Shown piece after piece: positions 34,811 through 44,558 of a DNA stretch of 64,000 bases. Within the stretch, counting starts at the first letter, position 1; each line of letters begins with the position of its first letter. Source of the stretch: Clostridium sp. C8-1-8 (GTDB taxonomy: Bacteria; Bacillota; Clostridia; Clostridiales; Clostridiaceae); NCBI RefSeq assembly GCF_009928445.1, contig NZ_JAABNO010000025.1, positions 17,577-81,576 on the forward strand. The letters run 5' to 3'. Position numbers and translations under genes: made by a program. Below the pieces are notes generated by a model. The model made no database searches. It was given only the letters and a program-made list of their open reading frames with translations, and was not told the origin of the DNA.

Positions 34811-35126
34811 ATATATTTACCTCATTATTTTCATCATTAGTTTAGTTATTATCTTGTATTAACTTTATTATAACATCAAATTAAAATTTATTTAATCAGA
34901 ACTTGAAATCTATTTTCAAATCTCCTTGGTACTTTGAGAGGAGCTTTGGAAAGTATACATTTTAGTATAAAATAAAGTGAAGCTTTCTCATTCATTGGAA
35001 AGTTATTTTATTATATATAACATTTTTTATAGGAGTAATATTTTTTGCTGCTTTTTTATTAATGAAGATAGCCTTAATCATGTGAAATCAACGGAAAGAC
35101 TATAAACATAAACAAAGAGTTCCCTT
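34811..35126. other. Intergenic spacer
   Basis: Contains a decayed Family B hairpin (about 35048-35105, AGATAGCCTTAATCATG...GGAAAGACTATAAAC). No gene seen. Confidence 0.35.
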
Positions 35127-35153
35127 GGGACAGAAGATCCGTCCCCCTGTCCC
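35127..35153. repeat. Family A palindrome, canonical copy
   Basis: GGGACAGAAGATCCGTCCCC then CTGTCCC. It overlaps the TAG stop of the gene at 35153. Confidence 0.8.
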
Positions 35154-35611
35154 TACTGAATAGCGATATATAAATAGCAATGTGCCTTTCCATCTTTAGT
35201 ATATTCACTAGGAACGGTGCTCTCATAATCCTTGGTAAATGCTCTTTTTATTTCACCTGATTTTTGGTCACTCCACACCTTTTCCCAGGCTTTTCTTGCA
35301 CATACACCTATTTCTCCATTTTCGTCCTTTTCAACATACTTTTTGTATAAGCCCTTACTTACAGCTACTTCCATGTTCTGAAAGAAATCCACTGATACAG
35401 CCATTATTGTAAGATCATAATCTCCACTCTCATCACTGGAATAGTTGCTATATCTTGAAATAGGCGAAATACCTTGTTGAAACTTGTGCTCACTATCAAA
35501 CAAAATAGGAAGTTCTCCGCTTGAAATATCCTCCCAAAGTTCATCAATTGCGTTCATTCCTTCTTCAGAATTATTCGTCCTTATTGTAACTTCTTTTAAT
35601 TTGTAAGCCAT
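35153..35611 (-). CDS. Effector-binding-like protein, 152 aa
   Basis: ATG at 35611. The pattern EVTIRTNNSEEGMNAIDELWEDISSG, YDLTIMAVSVDFFQNMEVAVSKG and ARKAWEKVWSDQ with a closing AHCYLYIAIQ strand resembles the GyrI-like/AraC effector-binding fold without a DNA-binding domain. It might bind small molecules. A Family B element stands upstream. A partial second copy is at 33.5 kb. Confidence 0.6.
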   Translation of the reverse strand: MAYKLKEVTIRTNNSEEGMNAIDELWEDISSGELPILFDSEHKFQQGISPISRYSNYSSDESGDYDLTIMAVSVDFFQNMEVAVSKGLYKKYVEKDENGEIGVCARKAWEKVWSDQKSGEIKRAFTKDYESTVPSEYTKDGKAHCYLYIAIQ

Positions 35612-36131
35612 AATTTTATTCTCCTTTCATCTTAAAATAATTATGATTTCAGACTCTCAGCTAAATTACTATGGGTATGCTTTTTGAAAACTTTATCTAT
35701 ACAGGTTAGATAATACTTGCTTCTAGTTACTAGCGATAATGTATAAATTCAAAGTTGAAGTTGTTGTATATTGGCTTGTATTTAAAAGTTAATTGTCCTT
35801 TTATTATAACATATTTTGTAAATATACTATTACTTATGACACGGTATTTTTAGCTATGAAAATAGCCCTAGACATTGATACTACTTGTCCAAGGCCATAA
35901 ACCTCATTAATTTATTATACGGTTCACCGTAACTGGTATAAAGTTGACTTTTCTAATCCATAGCTTCAGAATATGAAAAAATATGTGCTATTACTTCTTG
36001 AGTTAAGCCCTTTTACATGCATTATTAAAAATTAGTTATTTATTAATATTGTTCCATACTGTGATTTAATTCTAGTCTCTCTTGGAACTTTTCAATTAAT
36101 TAAGTATCTATACTTAGAACAATTTGTTACA
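35612..36131. other. Intergenic region with a Family B element
   Basis: Apart from the Family B element, no gene is seen. The rest is AT-rich. Confidence 0.4.
35800..35932 (-). promoter_or_regulatory. Family B hairpin-promoter element
   Basis: Direct repeats TTACTTATGACACGG and TTTATTATACGG flank a weakened hairpin (ATAGCCCTAGACA...TGTCCAAGGCCAT). The promoter part TTTACAAAATATGTTATAAT is intact, 190 bp from the start at 35611. Confidence 0.55.
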
Positions 36132-37175
36132 TTAAATAAAATTCAGCTTTTCCATCAATTCACCTACTAAACTATTCCATTCCTCACTATGTCCAATTCG
36201 ACTACAACCAGTTAAATTACACATTAATATTAGGGCATTTTTATTCTCTAATTGAATCCTTTCGTATGTAGCAATACCTGGCATCCCTCCATTGTGTCCA
36301 AGCCATTTTCCATAACTACTAAATCCAAAACCGAATCTCTCTTTATACAGTTTAAAACATTCTGACCAGGATTCTTGACTTAGAAGCTTTCCATTTAAAA
36401 TAGACTCACACCACTTGGTCAAATCTTTAATTGTAGAAACAACACCACTGTCACCGCTACCCATCCCATGTCTACCACATTTAATTCTGCTATTATCCTC
36501 GTCCATCACATATGCTGCTGCCTCTGCTAGTAGTCCACTTGTATGTGAATCAAACATCCCAAGTGGTTCAAAAATAGCTTCCCTTAGATATTGCTCATAT
36601 GCTTTTCCAGTCACCTTTTCAATAATATATGACAGGAAATAATAATTTGTATTAGAATACGCTGTTCCTTCACCCGGTATGAAATGTAATGGTAAAGGAT
36701 TCACCAATTCCAAGCATTCATCGATACTGTACGCCCTACATGCCATGTTTATACATTCCATTTTCATTTTTGTAGTTATATTATTTCCTGATGTACACTT
36801 GGTCTCTAATTTTTTAATTGCATTCGGTACAATTATTTCGCCACTGTAATCTGGAATTCCAGATGAGTGATTCAAAAGATTGCGGATAGTGATTTCACTT
36901 GCATGTGAATATTCTGGTATATATTTGCTAATTCTTGATTCCAAATCTACTAATTTGCTCTCTGACATTTTCATAATAGCAACTGCCGTAAATTGTTTTG
37001 ATAGAGATGCTAATTCCATTGTTGTATGTGTTGTGAAGGGGCATCCACTTTCAAAATCAGCCATACCAACTGTAGCCATATATACATTTCGATTATTCAT
37101 TATTACACTGACAGCACCATTAAAGTTCCATGCTTTAAGGATGCCATTTATTACTTCTTGTTCTAGTACATACAT
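36132..37175 (-). CDS. Serine hydrolase, class C beta-lactamase-like fold
   Basis: 347 aa, ATG at 37175 after AAGGGGTGG. S57-L-S-K60 is the nucleophile motif, Y173-S-N175 the second, and HNGGMPG the third (HxG). Other blocks: ITIRNLLNHSSGIPDYSG, FEPLGMFDSHTSG. No signal peptide is seen, so an intracellular esterase or D-amino peptidase is likely. Unlike the hydrolase at 11.5 kb, all three motifs are canonical. Confidence 0.9.
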   Translation of the reverse strand: MYVLEQEVINGILKAWNFNGAVSVIMNNRNVYMATVGMADFESGCPFTTHTTMELASLSKQFTAVAIMKMSESKLVDLESRISKYIPEYSHASEITIRNLLNHSSGIPDYSGEIIVPNAIKKLETKCTSGNNITTKMKMECINMACRAYSIDECLELVNPLPLHFIPGEGTAYSNTNYYFLSYIIEKVTGKAYEQYLREAIFEPLGMFDSHTSGLLAEAAAYVMDEDNSRIKCGRHGMGSGDSGVVSTIKDLTKWCESILNGKLLSQESWSECFKLYKERFGFGFSSYGKWLGHNGGMPGIATYERIQLENKNALILMCNLTGCSRIGHSEEWNSLVGELMEKLNFI

Positions 37176-37280
37176 AGAACCACCCCTTAATTATTTAAAT
37201 TACTCTTGTTCTGATTAATATTCCGTAATAAAACATCTAGTTATTTATACTAATTGTACCATATTAAAGAAAAATTACAT

Positions 37281-37624
37281 CTAATAATTAAATGTAATTT
37301 TTAACCGAACATAAATTGAGTCATGCCCACCCGTAAACTGGTCAATGTATTCCTTCAAACTTAGTTGTTCATATTCTAAATCCTCTTGTATCTGATTTTT
37401 TATATACTCTTGTATTACTTTCTTATTTCTTTCTACTGTATCTACATAATATCCCTTATACCCAAATACTCTACTACCATACTTATACTTCAAGTTTGCA
37501 TGTCTATCAAAAATCATCAGTGAACTCTTACCTTTGAGATATCCCATAAACTGAGCTACACTAAGTTTCGGCGGTATACTCACGAGCATATGTTTATCAT
37601 CTTTGTATGCATTTGCTATATGCT
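37281..37624 (-). pseudogene. IS200/IS605-type Y1 transposase, C-terminal remnant
   Basis: The frame opens after a stop at about 37625 and reads DDKHMLVSIPPKLSVAQFMG, RHANLKYKYGSRVFG, then NKKVIQEYIKNQ, which carries the catalytic Tyr region. The HUH motif is damaged: the first His is Asp and only DKHM remains. The N-terminal half is lost. An inactive relic of a single-strand-transposing element. Confidence 0.8.
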
Positions 37625-37897
37625 AAACTATTATTATCAATTTAGGATATACCTCCTTCAAAATGTTAGTGGTCGGCAAACCTACTAATATTTTACTCCG
37701 TCGGTATTATTTTTTTCTACTCATAGCTATAAGCTTTTTAGAACCACAGGTATAACCTGTGGTATTCATTAATACAACAAAAATCTCAACAATAAACTAT
37801 TTAATGTTGGTTTTTTGAAAACTCAGTTAGAAAATATTCGCAATAATGTAGTGGCTCTTTTTGCTATGAAGTAAGAAACTACTTATTCTTTACAAAT
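37625..37897. other. Spacer with perfect hairpin
   Basis: Holds the hairpin ACCACAGGT, ATA, ACCTGTGGT at about 37743-37763, possibly part of the IS200-type element's 5' end. No gene. Confidence 0.45.
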
Positions 37898-38374
37898 TTA
37901 TTTCGCTGTTTTATTGATAAAATCAATTTCATACTGCCAGTCACCGTATTTTCTTTCGTTGTCAGTAATAATGCCTTCGGTGAGATTGATACGCAGAACG
38001 ATTGATGTTGGATTGTCTTCATCGCCAACTTCATCGAACCAATCGAAAACCTTTTTAAATTTTGCTCTGATTTCCGCATTCTTTTCATCCTTGACCCAAC
38101 CGAGATTTTCAGCGGTGCCTTGTAAAGCGTACCAACCTAAACCACAGACAGAAACCTCATTGTTTTTTTCAATTTGCAGCATTTTATTCTTTTTTGCGTC
38201 TGTAGAAACATAAAATACGCCATCTTCATAATAAGCACATACCATACGGACAGCAGGACGAGGATTACCGGCGGCATTTGAGGACAGTGATATTGTCGCA
38301 AGTGCAATAATTTCCTCTTTTCCATTTCCGCAGCGTTCCTCCAAAAGTTTCATCGCATTTTCATATTTGTTCAT
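37898..38374 (-). CDS. Pyridoxamine 5'-phosphate oxidase-like FMN-binding protein
   Basis: 158 aa, ATG at 38374 after AAAGGAG. ALATISLSSNAAGNPRPAVRMV, GVFYVSTDAKKNKMLQIEKN and VSVCGLGWYALQGTAENLGW fit the split-barrel flavin-binding fold. It lies in a more G+C-rich segment with the two following genes. General stress or redox role is typical; substrate unknown. Confidence 0.85.
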   Translation of the reverse strand: MNKYENAMKLLEERCGNGKEEIIALATISLSSNAAGNPRPAVRMVCAYYEDGVFYVSTDAKKNKMLQIEKNNEVSVCGLGWYALQGTAENLGWVKDEKNAEIRAKFKKVFDWFDEVGDEDNPTSIVLRINLTEGIITDNERKYGDWQYEIDFINKTAK

Positions 38375-38443
38375 TTTAATTCTCCTTTAATTTATTATTT
38401 TATGTTGTAATTATAGTTAGCTAATTTTAAAGTGACCTAAGGT

Positions 38444-39061
38444 TTACAATTCTAACTTTAGCCATAAAGCAGGACGGACACCACCTGTACACTTGCCATC
38501 GCTGATGTTGCCCTTCAATATGTTGTTGCCCTGGATTCCAATATTACCGTCAGTCCCAAAGATGTACACGGCTTTTACATTAACGCGGCCTGGCGACCGA
38601 AGCCACCACCACCAACCCCATTCTTTACCCTGAAGCCTTGCTATTCGCTTACTGTTGTTTTTATCTTTTCTTTCAAACCAGTATCTTTGATTTTTCCCTG
38701 GGTTATATAGGTTTGAAGTGCTATCACCGAAATATTTGCACACTTCATCAACGCTTAATAAAAATATACTATCTTTTGTATCTGTTCCGCCCTTTGAGCC
38801 ATACCACTGATTGTCAGGATTTTTGTTTACTACTGGAATTATTCTTGATTTATCAGCTGTATTGAATCTATCATAAAATTCACCATTAAGATATTTTCTT
38901 AACCAGCAGTCAGCCCATGTTATAGCTTTATAAGCGTCATGGTAAGGGCGTTGTTCTATTATTTCTTCTGTTATAATCAAAGCCCTGTTGCTTTGTATAT
39001 CCAGCACCCTCCAATTATACCCACCGAATGACAACGATGAATCTATTTTAATATCTTCCAT
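38444..39061 (-). CDS. DUF6273 domain protein
   Basis: 205 aa, ATG at 39061 after GAAGGAGG. The domain is clear: FGGYNWRVLDIQSNRALIIT, ITWADCWLRKYLNGEFYDRF, NQWYGSKGGTDTKDSIFLLS and the tryptophan run WGWWWWLRSPG, ending TGGVRPALWLKLEL. DUF6273 is related to sugar-binding or formylglycine-like folds and is often on surface proteins; here it stands alone without a signal peptide. Confidence 0.88.
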   Translation of the reverse strand: MEDIKIDSSLSFGGYNWRVLDIQSNRALIITEEIIEQRPYHDAYKAITWADCWLRKYLNGEFYDRFNTADKSRIIPVVNKNPDNQWYGSKGGTDTKDSIFLLSVDEVCKYFGDSTSNLYNPGKNQRYWFERKDKNNSKRIARLQGKEWGWWWWLRSPGRVNVKAVYIFGTDGNIGIQGNNILKGNISDGKCTGGVRPALWLKLEL

Positions 39062-39180
39062 TTAATAACCTTCCCTCCTTCTTTCTTATAAGTAATCTGC
39101 CTTACCTTTCCAACTTATTCTTAAGCCCTCTACTTAATCAGAAATAATCGATTAAGCTGTAAATCTTCCGTAAATACGTT

Positions 39181-39369
39181 TTACTTGATTTTATTTTTAA
39201 AAAAAGTACTCATAATGGCAAGCCTGGTTTTATGGTTTAATAATTCAAGTTTTAAAAATACACCTGCTTTTTCCTGTAGCTCATCCACAAAGAGCTTCAA
39301 TATGAGTTTCAATGTTGACAGAGACATTATTTTCTCATACGAAGGCTCTTTCTGTAGCCATGTACCCAT
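39181..39369 (-). CDS. Possible small protein or gene remnant, 62 aa
   Basis: ATG at 39369, no strong ribosome site. TLKLILKLFVDELQEKAGVF and LELLNHKTRLAIMSTFFKNK look like real protein sequence (amphipathic helices), so this may be the tail of a lost gene. Family unknown. Confidence 0.25.
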   Translation of the reverse strand: MGTWLQKEPSYEKIMSLSTLKLILKLFVDELQEKAGVFLKLELLNHKTRLAIMSTFFKNKIK

Positions 39370-39404
39370 ATCTCTATTGCTAAACTATTATTTACCTTTA
39401 ACCT

Positions 39405-39426
39405 GGGACAGAAACTCCGTTCCACT
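39405..39426. repeat. Family A palindrome, truncated
   Basis: GGGACAGAAACTCCGTTCCA. It joins the stop of the MerR gene at 39425. Confidence 0.55.
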
Positions 39427-40405
39427 ATCTTCCTTCCTTTAGCTTGATGGGAAAATATCTTTGCATTTGTTTATAGCCAAGCCCCTTTTCTATATCTTTA
39501 TAGGCAATATCTCTTCCATCTTCATATAAATAAGGCATATTGAACATAACATTGCGTCCCTTATCAAGCTCAAAATTTGTGTTTTCAATCCATCTGCGAA
39601 CTTTGTCTTCCACCTTATGTATGCTCTCATTATCTTCGTCAATGCTCACTGCCATAGCATATAAGCCTCCTGGAAAGTCAATAATTTCAAATGGTCCTAC
39701 ATCTCCATTTGTAACACCATCTTTAACGGCACATATCCATTCAGCTTTGTCATTTCTAGACAACAAAAAATCAAAACAATCGAAAATCACACACTTATAT
39801 AAATGGCAATATTGCCATAATTGGTTCATATATCCGCCTACTTTGAACATTTCTCCCCAGGTTTGTTCACCACTAGTTACCGCTTTAAATTCTGGTATCC
39901 TGACAACCATTACATCGGGAACTTTTTTATCTAATTTTTCCGTTATTTCGATCAAGCGGTTTACATTGGAGGGCTTGCCTATATAGTCAACGCTTATCAA
40001 CTGTGTTTCAAGGTCTTTAGCCTTGTTATACAACAATTTTATGTCAGAGTTGTCTGAAAAGTTCACTTGTTCGATTTCCCGTATAAAATCCAATACTATT
40101 TCCTTCAACTCATACAAAAGCGCAACCTCGTCGTCTATGCTCTGTACTTTTTTCCCTAGCACTTCTAAAACTACATTGGAACCGGAAGTGTTGAAAACCC
40201 TTTGAATGTCTTTTATGCTGATATTCAGCTTGCGTAAAATGAGTATTTGTTCAAGCCTCCTAACAGCATTTTCGTCGTACATTCTATATGCGTAGTCGTC
40301 GCTTCTGGTGCTGCACAGCAATCCCATGTCTTCATAGTAACGCAGTGTACGGGCTGTAATGTCATACTTGCTTGACACATCTTTAATTTTGATCAAGCCT
40401 GGCAT
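39425..40405 (-). CDS. MerR family regulator with GyrI-like effector domain
   Basis: 326 aa, ATG at 40405 after AAGGTGGG. HTH IKDVSSKYDITARTLRYYEDMGLL and RMYDENAVRRLEQILILRKL, a dimerisation helix near 80-120, then a ligand domain (residues about 160-320, GGLYAMAVSIDED, FNMPYLYEDGRDIAYKDIE). BltR/BmrR-like layout, sensing unknown drugs. No obvious target gene is next to it; the upstream kilobase has no gene. Confidence 0.9.
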   Translation of the reverse strand: MPGLIKIKDVSSKYDITARTLRYYEDMGLLCSTRSDDYAYRMYDENAVRRLEQILILRKLNISIKDIQRVFNTSGSNVVLEVLGKKVQSIDDEVALLYELKEIVLDFIREIEQVNFSDNSDIKLLYNKAKDLETQLISVDYIGKPSNVNRLIEITEKLDKKVPDVMVVRIPEFKAVTSGEQTWGEMFKVGGYMNQLWQYCHLYKCVIFDCFDFLLSRNDKAEWICAVKDGVTNGDVGPFEIIDFPGGLYAMAVSIDEDNESIHKVEDKVRRWIENTNFELDKGRNVMFNMPYLYEDGRDIAYKDIEKGLGYKQMQRYFPIKLKEGR

Positions 40406-41400
40406 CCATTCCCACCTTCTTTCCTAATTATCAATAATATACTTAGTATACAGTATTACCCAAAGGAAGAGTCAAGAGGTTATTGCTACTTTTTGTAAAA
40501 AATATACTTTTTCTCTGTTATTATAAAAACTTAATAACACTGTATATAACATTTTCTATGTACTACATGCAAAATTTACTGAAATTCTATAAAACTAGCT
40601 GGAAAAGAATCAAATCTGTTAAGCTTTTATGAGCTATTTTAAGAATACTCCTCCTACTATTGATTCCTTAATTAGTTCTACTCAAATGTTGCCAGTTATA
40701 TCTAGCAAGACCGAATGTACCTATATGTTGATTTTATAATATCTTTGTATAAGCTAACCCTAATTTTATTTTCCTTTAAGCTTTTAATGAACAATTATAT
40801 AAGTAAAAGATTCACTGCAGTGCCCATTCTTCAGTGACTTTTTGCGCATCTGCCTTTCCCAATATACAAGAGGCTAATCAGGTAGTCTAATATAATTATT
40901 TTCTACTATTTACTTTAAATAGCCATTTTAGCCCTTAATATTGCAAGGTTTAGCTGACAAAGAACTTTATGCTTTCCTGTATTAAAATCCACTATTGACA
41001 TAGACCAATATTTTTGTATTAACAATACAAAAACCTTAACTACTGTTATATTAGTAGTTAAGGTTTCTAATCAAGCATATAATTCTTTAAGATTCAGATA
41101 TGACAAATAGGGGCATATAAATTCTTAATACCCCTTAAATAATATTAGCTAAGCTACTGTATGATCAAATAGATCTTCTAAGATTTAATTATATCTTTCA
41201 TTGAAGACTTTTATTTTATCTAAGGTTAAAGCCTTAGCAGTATTTCACTTCAAATCTACCTTTTATCTCATTTGCTACACTATTCCTTAGTATCTAGTAG
41301 GATTGTTCTCCCTATCTGGTACAGCTTATTCCACACTGTTCTTAGAGCCTTAAACTTTTACTTATATATTTATAGCTAAACTATGCTGTAAACTGAACTA
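40406..41400. other. Gene-poor kilobase
   Basis: About 1 kb without a credible gene. Contains a Family E copy (40808-40890, TTCTTCAGTGACTTTTTGCG then CATCTGCCTTTCCC) and the hairpin at 41030-41066. The rest is AT-rich with no clear repeat. Confidence 0.45.
41030..41066 (-). terminator. Strong hairpin terminator
   Basis: AAACCTTAACTAC and GTAGTTAAGGTTT are perfect arms around a ten-base loop; the minus strand continues into TTTTTG. It is about 360 bp past the HelD stop and may end its transcript. Confidence 0.65.
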
Positions 41401-41427
41401 GGGACAGAAGCTCCGTCCCCCTGTCCC
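41401..41427. repeat. Family A palindrome, canonical copy
   Basis: GGGACAGAAGCTCCGTCCCC then CTGTCCC, two bases from the HelD stop at 41430. Confidence 0.8.
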
Positions 41428-41429
41428 AA

Positions 41430-43619
41430 TTATAGTAGAGGTGTAAGGCTTCCGGTATAATACACATTCAATTTATGAAGAGCTCTTGTGCAGGCTGTAT
41501 AAAGCAGAAGTCTCTCCTCTTCGGAGCTGTAATTTTCATTCCCTGCATTATATATCAGCACTATATCAAACTCCAAACCTTTTGCAAGGTAGCTTGGGAT
41601 AACTAAAGTACCGTTTATATACTCATCATCCTCCTTGGTTAGAAGCTTAACCTCTGTGTTGTCTTTCAAAAAGTTGTATACCTTGTCTGCTTCATTTTTA
41701 GTCCTTGTTATAATTCCAATAGATTTATATCCCTTTTCCTTATGCGACTCTATATCCTTTAAAATTCTTTCATTAATAGAGCTCTCATCAGCAAATCCAA
41801 GTACTATAGGCTTATCTCCGCTTCTTTCCACATACTCAGCATTAACTTTATGGCCAAGAAGTTTTCTGGAAAACTCAGTAATCTCCATAGTGGACCTATA
41901 GCTCTTTGTAAGATTAATAAGGCAGGTGTTATCCTTAGGGAATATATGAGCAATGTTACTATAGTCTCCCACATTCATAAATGGATTTATGGACTGATTT
42001 AAATCCCCAAGCATTGTTATATTAGCATGACTAAAGAGCTGATAGAAGATTTCATACTGAAGCGGCGTATAGTCTTGCGCTTCATCTATTATTACATACT
42101 TAATATCAGAAGTTTTAGGAAGATCCCCAAAGACTCCTTTTAAATAAAGTAGTGGTATCTGGTCTTCGTAGTTAAGCACTCTAAACTGCAGATTTTTCAG
42201 AGTATAGTTTTTGATATCAGGATCTAGATTTTTAAAGAACTTCCTATAAATATGAAGCAAATCAAACTGTGTAATCCTTTGGATCTCCTCATATATATGC
42301 TTCGTTTCTTCGTAAACTCTAGCTGTAGCTTTCTCTTTAACTTCCTTCTCATCCACAAAAGAACCGGTGTTCCACAGCTCCTCATAAATTTCATTTATCC
42401 TTTCTTTTTTATAAGGCTTCAGTAAAAATAAAATTCTTTCCTTAATCTTGTCAAGCCTTCTCTTTAGAGGGAGATTTCTATAATCCCTAAAATACAGCTC
42501 TTTAAGTTCCTTGGAAGATACTATTAATTTATCTCTGTAAACTATGTCCTTAAAGCCTCTATGTGACTTTTCAACACGGTCTGCGTATTTCTTTAATAAC
42601 TCTATAAATTCAAGAGAGGATTTATACTTTATATTTTTGATTCGTATTTCATAGTCCAAATGTTGCCTAGAGTTTAGGATGAATTCCATCATATTAGAGT
42701 AATCTTCTTTAATAAATCTATCCGATAAAACCTTATGCATATATTCCTTAAAGGTAGTTTGAAGCATATTGTTCTCTCCAAGCTGTGGAAGTACGTTTGA
42801 AATATAATCATTAAAAATCTGGTTTGGTGAAAATATCACTATATTTTCAGCAGTTATCTTTTCACGATGTTTATATAAAAGATATGCTATTCTGTGAAGA
42901 GCAATGGAGGTTTTTCCGCTGCCTGCTGGCCCCTGAACAATAAGGTTCTTGTATTCTTCATTTCTAATAACCCTGTTTTGTTCTTTTTGAATACTTGTTA
43001 CAATGGCTTTCATCTTGATATCAGTGCTTTTACCAAGTATCTCCTGGAGTATTTCATCATCTATGGTTATGTTGCTGTCAAACATATACTCCATCTTTCC
43101 TTGATTGATTTTGTACTGTCTCTTTAGGGTAAGCTCTCCTTCAATAGTTCCTTCTGCACATTCAAAGCCTGCTTTTCCTACTTCATAATCGTAAAACATG
43201 CTTGAAGCTGAGGCTCTCCAGTCGTATATTAGAAAATCATAATCTTCGTTCACAAGGTTTGACATGCCAATATAATACTTCTCCGACTTCTCCTCTCCAT
43301 TTTCATGAAAATCAATTCTTCCAAAGTAAGGTGATTCAAGCATTCTCTCGTATTTCTCCTGAAGCCTTCTGGTGATTTCATGGTTTCTCTTTTGATACTT
43401 CATCCTGTCTATGAAGCCCATAAAGCTTACAACTTGCTCAAGTCCATTGGATATTGATAGAAATCCTAGCTCTTCCCACATTTCCTTTTGAGTTTCAAGA
43501 GCATCCTTTTTAAACTTATCCTTATATTCAAGCTTTTCCTCCAGCTGTCTTTGAGCTTCATTAAGCACCAGTTCTAGCCATTCATTTTCCTTCTTCACCT
43601 CAAAATCATTAATGCTCAT
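41430..43619 (-). CDS. helD: HelD, RNA polymerase recycling helicase-like ATPase
   Basis: 729 aa, ATG at 43619 after GAGGAGGT. The N-terminal 90 residues are a charged coiled coil, as in the HelD secondary-channel arm. Walker A GPAGSGKTS is at 230-238. Motif II is VIIDEAQDYTPLQYEIF, motif III LGDLNQSINP, and motif VI LLYTACTRALHKL. LIYDWRASASSMFYDY at about 130 is a HelD hallmark. The known role is ATP-driven release of stalled RNA polymerase from DNA; clostridia often carry accessory HelD copies linked to antibiotic tolerance. Confidence 0.93.
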   Translation of the reverse strand: MSINDFEVKKENEWLELVLNEAQRQLEEKLEYKDKFKKDALETQKEMWEELGFLSISNGLEQVVSFMGFIDRMKYQKRNHEITRRLQEKYERMLESPYFGRIDFHENGEEKSEKYYIGMSNLVNEDYDFLIYDWRASASSMFYDYEVGKAGFECAEGTIEGELTLKRQYKINQGKMEYMFDSNITIDDEILQEILGKSTDIKMKAIVTSIQKEQNRVIRNEEYKNLIVQGPAGSGKTSIALHRIAYLLYKHREKITAENIVIFSPNQIFNDYISNVLPQLGENNMLQTTFKEYMHKVLSDRFIKEDYSNMMEFILNSRQHLDYEIRIKNIKYKSSLEFIELLKKYADRVEKSHRGFKDIVYRDKLIVSSKELKELYFRDYRNLPLKRRLDKIKERILFLLKPYKKERINEIYEELWNTGSFVDEKEVKEKATARVYEETKHIYEEIQRITQFDLLHIYRKFFKNLDPDIKNYTLKNLQFRVLNYEDQIPLLYLKGVFGDLPKTSDIKYVIIDEAQDYTPLQYEIFYQLFSHANITMLGDLNQSINPFMNVGDYSNIAHIFPKDNTCLINLTKSYRSTMEITEFSRKLLGHKVNAEYVERSGDKPIVLGFADESSINERILKDIESHKEKGYKSIGIITRTKNEADKVYNFLKDNTEVKLLTKEDDEYINGTLVIPSYLAKGLEFDIVLIYNAGNENYSSEEERLLLYTACTRALHKLNVYYTGSLTPLL

Positions 43620-43751
43620 AAATCTACCTCCTCATAATGGATATACAGAGTTCACATATGGAAACTCAATTTATACTCATATCCAAAGCCTTACAACATC
43701 TATTGTTAGCAAAACTTGTAGCTTAAAGTATGATCTTGTAATCCTATAATG

Positions 43752-44046
43752 TTTCATTACGAAAAATTAAGTAACGCCTGCTGAAAAATCATACTTCTAT
43801 GAACCTAACACATGCATTACTTAATATTTGAAACTGATATATAGGGTTCCTATATCGAAACTTAAGTTATACTTATTCGGTAATCCCGGCTTATGGGGAT
43901 TATCGGGCACGTATAACTTAATAGTTGAGTTGGGACCCTTATATAGGGTTCCATTAAGAAAATTTAAGTTATGCATGTTCAAAAACACCGTGATCTGTGG
44001 ATTTTTGAGGCATGCATAACTTAATAGTTAAAGTTGGAACCATATA
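43752..44046. repeat. Tandem array of three Family D elements
   Basis: Units lie at about 43752-43838, 43847-43941 and 43947-44046. Each has arms like GGTTCC...AAACTTAAGTTAT and ATAACTTAATAGTT...GGNACC around a short centre with its own small inverted repeat (ATCCCCATAAGCCGGGATT type). They stand between the divergent helD and padR genes. Confidence 0.65.
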
Positions 44047-44106
44047 ACCGAATCATAAAATTCTTCTTAAGTATACTGTCTAGGGAGGCAAAATAACAGT
44101 CTGTAA

Positions 44107-44162
44107 ATTATTTTTTGGTTGTGGTATAATTAAAGTGGGGGGAGAGAACTCCCCTTTTTTTA
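44107..44162 (+). promoter_or_regulatory. Extended -10 promoter running straight into a terminator
   Basis: GGTTGTGGTATAAT is an extended -10, and only about 10 bases later GGGGAGAGAACTCCCC is followed by seven T residues. The predicted transcript would be about 30 nt. There is no reading frame. Confidence 0.5.
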
Positions 44163-44245
44163 TTGCATGAAAAGTTGCAAATACCAATTAACAATTCTAG
44201 ATTCCAACTGCTCATAACTCCAAATATAGCTATTTGAAGTTGATG

Positions 44246-44330
44246 ATGTGACTTTCTTTAGTAAGCTTTTTGCTTATCTAAATTTTCTTAACTTATGTGA
44301 AGAAATTATGGCAGGTGGCATATTTTTTAC
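44246..44330. repeat. Family E copy
   Basis: GTGACTTTCTTTAGTAAGCT then GAAGAAATTATGGCAGGTGG, matching the copy that splits the gene at 34.4 kb. The left stem arm is mostly lost. Confidence 0.55.
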
Positions 44331-44558
44331 TGTTTAACCAAAATAACTACTCTAAACCTTTGAAATCACTATATTTAGCTAGCAATAATTTTGCCATAAA
44401 GCTGTAATCCCTTTTTCCTTTGATACTTTAATCCCAGCCTCTTCTACCTATTTCAAACCTCATGAGAATCCAAATTTATGTACCCACTCCACTGTCCCAA
44501 GCATTATTTAGGTAAATATTACATTTTAGATTGATATTGGTAAAATATGATGCTACTA

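Noticed and set aside
43752..44046. Repeat array as CRISPR
   Set aside because: Units are about 90-100 bp palindromes with no regular spacers and no cas genes nearby.
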